Shown: piece after piece, positions 32,305 to 36,102 of the stretch
Position numbering within the stretch: position 1 is the stretch's first letter
Layout: each line of letters starts with the position of its first letter
Assembly (NCBI GenBank): GCA_028691965.1
Contig: JAQUYE010000025.1
Span: forward strand, 1 to 36,102
From: Paludibacter sp.
GTDB taxonomy: Bacteria > Bacteroidota > Bacteroidia > Bacteroidales > Paludibacteraceae
Direction: 5' to 3'
DNA length: 36,102 nt
The notes under the pieces: generated by a model
The model's input: the letters and a program-made list of their open reading frames with translations, nothing else
Told to the model about the DNA's origin: nothing
Database searches by the model: none
Made by a program: the position numbers and the translations under genes

Positions 32305-32865
32305 TTAGTCCCGATGTCGCTTCCCGCCTTTTTGTCTCGTATAGATCCATCCCGCTAACAACAACAGCATAACCGAAGTGTATAAAGGAACCATCCAGCT
32401 GGTGCCAGACGGCACGAACAAGGCAAGGAGTAAGGCACCGATAGAAATCAGCACTGCCCAGACTGCATATCCCACTTCATCGTACAGCCAGGCATAGGGG
32501 AATAAATGTGCACCGGTAATAATGGCATAGGTCATTACAAAATACCCAGGACTCTTTAGTAAAATAAAAAACAAGAAAGGAAAATAAATCAGTTGTGCAA
32601 AGTTTAACCACAATCCCAGCGGCTGAAGAGGGTTGTTTTTCACTTTCCAGTTTGTATGTATAATTTTCGATAAGCCAAAAGCGAGCGGCAACATACCGGC
32701 CCCCACCATAAATGTAAACACACTTTTTGTATAATCCGGATAATCAAGGGTCCATATCAACGTAATTATTAGCCAGATAATTCCGGCCGAAAGAATAAAG
32801 TCAACCCCTTTTTTAGTTTGTAGTTGAATCTCTTTTTTTAATTCGAAAAAGCTTTTGGTTTTCAT
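32305..32865 (-). CDS. Small multi-pass membrane protein (DUF7010-like)
   Basis: 186 residues. A short polar N terminus (FFELKKEIQLQTKKGVDFIL) precedes about six hydrophobic segments at 21-40, 48-66, 90-107, 109-128, 131-150 and 155-174. The start (LKKEIQLQTKKG, ILSAGIIWLIITLIWTL) and the GAHLFPYAWLYDEVGYA stretch resemble proteins filed as DUF7010, from memory and unverified. No catalytic motif is evident and function is unknown. The basic C terminus (RQKGGKRHRD) fits the cytoplasmic side. It follows a second small membrane protein by 8 nt, so the two are cotranscribed. Confidence 0.8.
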   Translation of the reverse strand: MKTKSFFELKKEIQLQTKKGVDFILSAGIIWLIITLIWTLDYPDYTKSVFTFMVGAGMLPLAFGLSKIIHTNWKVKNNPLQPLGLWLNFAQLIYFPFLFFILLKSPGYFVMTYAIITGAHLFPYAWLYDEVGYAVWAVLISIGALLLALFVPSGTSWMVPLYTSVMLLLLAGWIYTRQKGGKRHRD

Positions 32866-32873
32866 GGTGTGGT

Positions 32874-33290
32874 TTATAATGTATTAGTTTGTAATCCGTA
32901 CTTCATTGCTATTATGAGAAATCCAAATGTGATTAAAACCCCTACTGATCCGTACAACGCATCTATTAAATCAGGTGTATTCAAAACCGACAGGAAAAGT
33001 TCTGTAAGTATATTAAGAACTATCACTACAACACCGGCACTTACAAGATACCTGAAAGGCATCCCGAACAACAAACCTACATATCCGAAAGTGCCATATA
33101 GTAGCACCGACAGAGTAAAATTTGAAACATGCGAGTAAAAACCCGGCAGGACCTCCTCAAGCGTGTCACTATGTAACAGTTCTACATTTCTCCCAAGAAA
33201 AAGCAGCATAGCCACTATCACCAACATCACAAACCATAAAGCAGTCGGGATAGAAGGTAGATAGTGAAGTGATTTTATTACTTTATTCAT
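32874..33290 (-). CDS. Small four-helix membrane protein, possibly VanZ-like
   Basis: 138 residues from the ATG at 33290 (MNKVIKSLHYLPSIP), which also matches a longer frame from 33305 (MLYNI...), so the start is uncertain by five residues. Four hydrophobic segments, at about 14-32, 55-74, 78-99 and 110-130. The block between helices three and four (LFLSVLNTPDLIDALYGSVGVLITFGF) is reminiscent of the VanZ-like family, in which an acidic pair precedes a Gly-rich helix; I regard that as tentative. No function assigned. A -7 element at 33346-33353 lies about 56 nt upstream, and the DUF7010-like gene follows after 8 nt. Confidence 0.7.
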   Translation of the reverse strand: MNKVIKSLHYLPSIPTALWFVMLVIVAMLLFLGRNVELLHSDTLEEVLPGFYSHVSNFTLSVLLYGTFGYVGLLFGMPFRYLVSAGVVVIVLNILTELFLSVLNTPDLIDALYGSVGVLITFGFLIIAMKYGLQTNTL

Positions 33291-33345
33291 TATATTATAC
33301 AACAACTAGTCTATACTTGTCATTGTTAAAAAATTTTGCAGCCAT

Positions 33346-33353
33346 CAAAGATA
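33346..33353 (-). promoter_or_regulatory. -7 element for the two small membrane-protein genes
   Basis: TATCTTTG on the minus strand, an exact TAnnTTTG match, giving a leader of about 50 nt before 33290. It lies between the stop of the large protein gene and these genes, so they can be transcribed separately. Confidence 0.5.
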
Positions 33354-33400
33354 CAGTCAATTACCGGATAAATGCCACCAGCGGAGCTATAATTTTTCTT

Positions 33401-36102
33401 TCATTTGGTTGCTTCATGGATAATCATTCGTAATATTAAGCCCGGTTTTGAATAATCGGTTCCCGTATAATTAGATTGCGAAGTTGAACTCACACTGCCA
33501 TCGGTGTTGTAATCTATCCGGCTGTTATGGACACTAATTTTCTCAATTACCTGTTTGGTTTCGGCAGTAGTCGAAGTCTCAAACATTTTTATATTACTAC
33601 CATAAACATCCGCCCAAAAATCTATCAGCACATCCGGCAACAGATAAATCATAAAGTCCTTTAAATAATAGGTCTTTTGTCGCTTAGTCACACTCTGTAA
33701 ATAACCAATCTGATATAGCTTCTCACCAATTATTTCATCTTTTTCGTCCTTTTCAAAAATATAATAAGGATACATTTCATAGTAATGAGTCTCCACCTCG
33801 GTAACCTTTAATGTGTTTGCCATCCAGTTGTACAAAATTGTTTGTTTGTAAACCACACTGTCTTTGCGGGTCGGAGTACCTATAATGAAGCCCATATCGT
33901 CGATCAGATAATGAGCATTCTCAATCTTTATTGTAGAATCATTAAGCAACGTATCCGATGAACTGATGTGACCGCTATACCAGCTCCAACCTGTTACAGA
34001 AGCAAAATAAGCTGGATGAGGATGCCCCAGGTAAACACGCTGTTGAGTGTTATCATCAAAACTATAGGGATAGATATCATTCCCGGAATAAACCTGCAAC
34101 ATCCCCACCCTTTCTATATTGAGTATCGGAGTAGCTGTTAATTCAAAGTTCATGTCAATTTCCTCTGAATCACTGGCAGCAGCCGGTTGTTTTCCGTCGA
34201 AATCAGCAGCAGGTAAACCGGAACTGCCTCCGGGATTATTGGTATTTACAACCAACAAAAAGGCTAAATTAGTCAGGCTATCCATCGATTCAGGCGTACG
34301 TGCCTGCAGCAGCAGACTGTAACTTGTCGAGTCGGAAATATCGACGTACTTAACCTGTTGCTTTTTGATATTATAGGTCCCATGATACACCTTAACCTTC
34401 TTGTTGTCAAACAGGGGCTTATACCTGACCACCACATCATTCTTTTGCGTTTTGTTGAACAAAAACAAAATTTTAGTGGCTAAATAAGGAATTTTATAAC
34501 TGAGTTTTGCAACTTGTGGCGTTTCGTCATCTTTCGCAAAATCGTAGGTAATCTTCTCCGTTAGTTTCTTTTGGCTTGAAATGGACAGAAGCGCTTTAAA
34601 TGGATTTTCGCCGGGAATAGTATCCAGGATGGTGAACTTTTTAGCATATCCACCTAAAATGTACCTCACGTAGTTGTCGTATTCCGTTCCTATGTCCGAC
34701 TGCAAATGGGTTCGTATATACCCATCCAGGTAGTTACGCCACGAACCAAACCAGCTTGTCTCTTTCAGCAAGGTTGCCGGGTTGAGCTTAGTCCCGCTCC
34801 TGTAGCTACGCATATAATGAAGGAAGGTTCCCGCCAGGTAACAATAATTAATATTACCCCAGTTATTTTGCGTTAGAATACTGGCGTCCCAATAGTCCCA
34901 CGACCATCTCAGAAAGTTATAGATGGAAAAAGAAGAGCCCAGACTATTCGCAAGATACAGCTCCGACTCCGAAACCGGTAGCACACTCTTATCCCACACC
35001 ATTCTGTCGGTAAGATGTCCGTTTGCTTCCATCCAGAACACATTCCCCGGTTGAGCGGCAATGTACTTATCCTGCATGTAGTGCATGAATTCATGTGCAA
35101 CCAGACTTCGCAGTTTATCGGGTGTAGCTATATCCCTGTTGATGGTCATATAGCTGTTGAGCATTCCAAGTAACCCAACAGTACCGTCATCTTCCTTCAT
35201 CTTCCTGACAAACACACTGAATTCGGCATCAGGTACCGGCAGCTTATAAGGTTCGCCTTTCAGGGCAGTTCTTACTTCGTTTAAATAATGAGCAATGTCC
35301 TGAACATACAACGGATAACCATCTACATGCCAGTTTTGCTTTGATTGCGCCAGTCCGTATTTACCATCCATTATTTTCACATCCGACTCCTTGAAAAAGA
35401 CTTTGATTTTATCTTTCTCAAACACATCGGTATAGCCGTACAAGTACTCCTTATCCTTGTACCACGACAGTTTTGTAAGATGGTTGGTTTCGAAAATCAA
35501 GCTACTGTCCTTTAAGGTAATATGTCCGCTTTCGTACGGTATCCACCGATAGGTCTTGTCATCAAAATAAACAGCCCGCAGCCGGTCGATCTCAGCATCG
35601 TTAATCCACGACTTATCAACGTTTTTAAGTTTCACAAGCAGGGGTAGATCGAAGGTATTGGCAAAACTTACCGTAACATCATACACGCTGCCCAGCTGTA
35701 CCGAATCAGGCGCTGCAGGAGGGGTGTCGACTTTAACGATGGTGAGCCGGAAGTCGGCATCGTACAAACCGGCAGGGAGAGTTACTTCGATGCTATCGAC
35801 AGCAACAGTGAGAGCCTCAGTAGCCACATTTACTGTTTGGTCGTAGAGAGTAGTCCCGAAAGGATTCACCTTTATGGTATCACTGTAAAGCGGTTCGCAG
35901 TTAAAATCCTGCACACTGCATCTGTAATAGGCAGGTGTAACAGGCGAAAGAACTATTTCCTTATCGGTCATGCTCAGCAGGTTCGCCTTCAGGTCGGTTT
36001 GAGTCATATCCTGACTAAGCGGAAACCAGTTAACAGCATCCGATGAGCCCTGCCATTGTACGGTGCCCCGTACTTTTAAGGGCGAACTGAGGGTTACCGT
36101 TT
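33401..36102 (-). CDS. Large exported-type protein with HExxH metallopeptidase motif (N-terminus outside window)
   Basis: The frame is open from the window edge to a stop at 33401, so at least 900 residues; the ATG at 36007 is internal because the 31 codons before it are open and continue the same domain. The first part looks like an Ig-like or similar beta-sandwich (TVQWQGSSDAVNWFPLSQ, VTPAYYRCSV, DVTVSFANTFDLPLLVKL). Near the middle VAHEFMHYMQDKY holds the zinc motif HEFMH, and FWMEANGHL 14-20 residues later offers a possible third ligand or catalytic Glu, as in gluzincin-type enzymes. The remaining ~500 residues have no domain I recognise. No T9SS-like C terminus is seen (it ends MIIHEATK). 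The signal peptide, if any, is outside the window. Function unknown. Confidence 0.82.
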   Translation of the reverse strand, partial: TVTLSSPLKVRGTVQWQGSSDAVNWFPLSQDMTQTDLKANLLSMTDKEIVLSPVTPAYYRCSVQDFNCEPLYSDTIKVNPFGTTLYDQTVNVATEALTVAVDSIEVTLPAGLYDADFRLTIVKVDTPPAAPDSVQLGSVYDVTVSFANTFDLPLLVKLKNVDKSWINDAEIDRLRAVYFDDKTYRWIPYESGHITLKDSSLIFETNHLTKLSWYKDKEYLYGYTDVFEKDKIKVFFKESDVKIMDGKYGLAQSKQNWHVDGYPLYVQDIAHYLNEVRTALKGEPYKLPVPDAEFSVFVRKMKEDDGTVGLLGMLNSYMTINRDIATPDKLRSLVAHEFMHYMQDKYIAAQPGNVFWMEANGHLTDRMVWDKSVLPVSESELYLANSLGSSFSIYNFLRWSWDYWDASILTQNNWGNINYCYLAGTFLHYMRSYRSGTKLNPATLLKETSWFGSWRNYLDGYIRTHLQSDIGTEYDNYVRYILGGYAKKFTILDTIPGENPFKALLSISSQKKLTEKITYDFAKDDETPQVAKLSYKIPYLATKILFLFNKTQKNDVVVRYKPLFDNKKVKVYHGTYNIKKQQVKYVDISDSTSYSLLLQARTPESMDSLTNLAFLLVVNTNNPGGSSGLPAADFDGKQPAAASDSEEIDMNFELTATPILNIERVGMLQVYSGNDIYPYSFDDNTQQRVYLGHPHPAYFASVTGWSWYSGHISSSDTLLNDSTIKIENAHYLIDDMGFIIGTPTRKDSVVYKQTILYNWMANTLKVTEVETHYYEMYPYYIFEKDEKDEIIGEKLYQIGYLQSVTKRQKTYYLKDFMIYLLPDVLIDFWADVYGSNIKMFETSTTAETKQVIEKISVHNSRIDYNTDGSVSSTSQSNYTGTDYSKPGLILRMIIHEATK

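Noticed and set aside
32014-32308. Short reading frames over and around tRNA-Leu
   Set aside because: They coincide with the tRNA gene, its promoter and its terminator.
1-36102. Mobile elements, prophage, CRISPR array, attachment sites or a defence island
   Set aside because: I saw no transposase, integrase, phage structural gene, direct repeat array or target duplication. The lone tRNA-Leu has no duplicated 3' end nearby that would mark an integration site within this window.

Overview
The window looks like chromosomal DNA of an anaerobic or fermentative member of the Bacteroidales (Bacteroidota). The evidence is lineage-specific: many genes are preceded by the Bacteroidota -7 element TAnnTTTG, often with a -33 TTG/TTTG 19-21 bp upstream, and by A-rich leaders without a clear Shine-Dalgarno. 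There is a secreted subtilase with a type IX secretion (T9SS) C-terminal signal, a TonB-dependent receptor of the carboxypeptidase-regulatory-domain type, a TamL-like lipoprotein, a DPP5-like lipoprotein peptidase, an EF-G2 paralogue, and a pyruvate formate-lyase operon. A T9SS argues for the Porphyromonas/Tannerella/Parabacteroides/Dysgonomonas side of the order; I cannot fix the genus. I see no insertion sequence, prophage, integrase or CRISPR array; gene content is mostly housekeeping.

Layout. 1-3.3 kb (minus): a small BFD-like [2Fe-2S] protein with its own terminator, then an acyl-CoA synthetase followed 1 nt later by a RecQ-type helicase cut by the window edge. 3.5-6.4 kb (plus): subtilase-xseA, with no xseB beside it. 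6.4-7.6 kb (minus): a secreted, Arg-rich low-complexity protein. 7.66-8.74 kb (plus): cvpA-rnhB, overlapping. 8.7-11.9 kb: tamL (minus) and a TrmH-family rRNA/tRNA methyltransferase (plus), divergent from a shared intergenic region. 11.9-14.3 kb (minus): TonB-dependent receptor, whose stop codon sits with that of the methyltransferase in one 20-bp palindrome. 14.4-16.3 kb (minus): aroQ-pyk. 16.4-19.6 kb (minus): an ECF sigma factor, a membrane-anchored protein with an anti-sigma-like N terminus and a beta-barrel-like C terminus, and an LVIVD-repeat lipoprotein, ending in a strong terminator. 19.7-21.7 kb (minus): DPP5-like S9 peptidase. 21.85-22.46 kb (plus): SAM methyltransferase, sharing a terminator with the convergent EF-G2 gene (22.5-24.7 kb, minus). 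24.8-28.0 kb: PAP2 phosphatase (minus) divergent from a plus-strand operon of NadR-type kinase, serine acetyltransferase and THUMP RNA methyltransferase. 28.0-31.8 kb (minus): pflB-pflA-focA. 32.1 kb: tRNA-Leu(CAA) with its own promoter and terminator. 32.3-33.3 kb (minus): two small membrane proteins. 33.4 kb to the edge (minus): a very large secreted-type protein with an HEFMH metalloprotease motif, its N terminus beyond the window.

The items most worth a second look are the EF-G paralogue whose catalytic G3 histidine is replaced by serine, the sigma factor/anti-sigma-barrel/lipoprotein operon, the xseA without xseB, the face-to-face promoters between the PAP2 and NadR-kinase genes, the inverted repeat at the pflB promoter, the palindrome in which two convergent genes both end Met-Glu-Asp-stop, and the uncharacterised giant HExxH protein. 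I did not find a compelling wholly new multi-gene system; most of the window is core genome.
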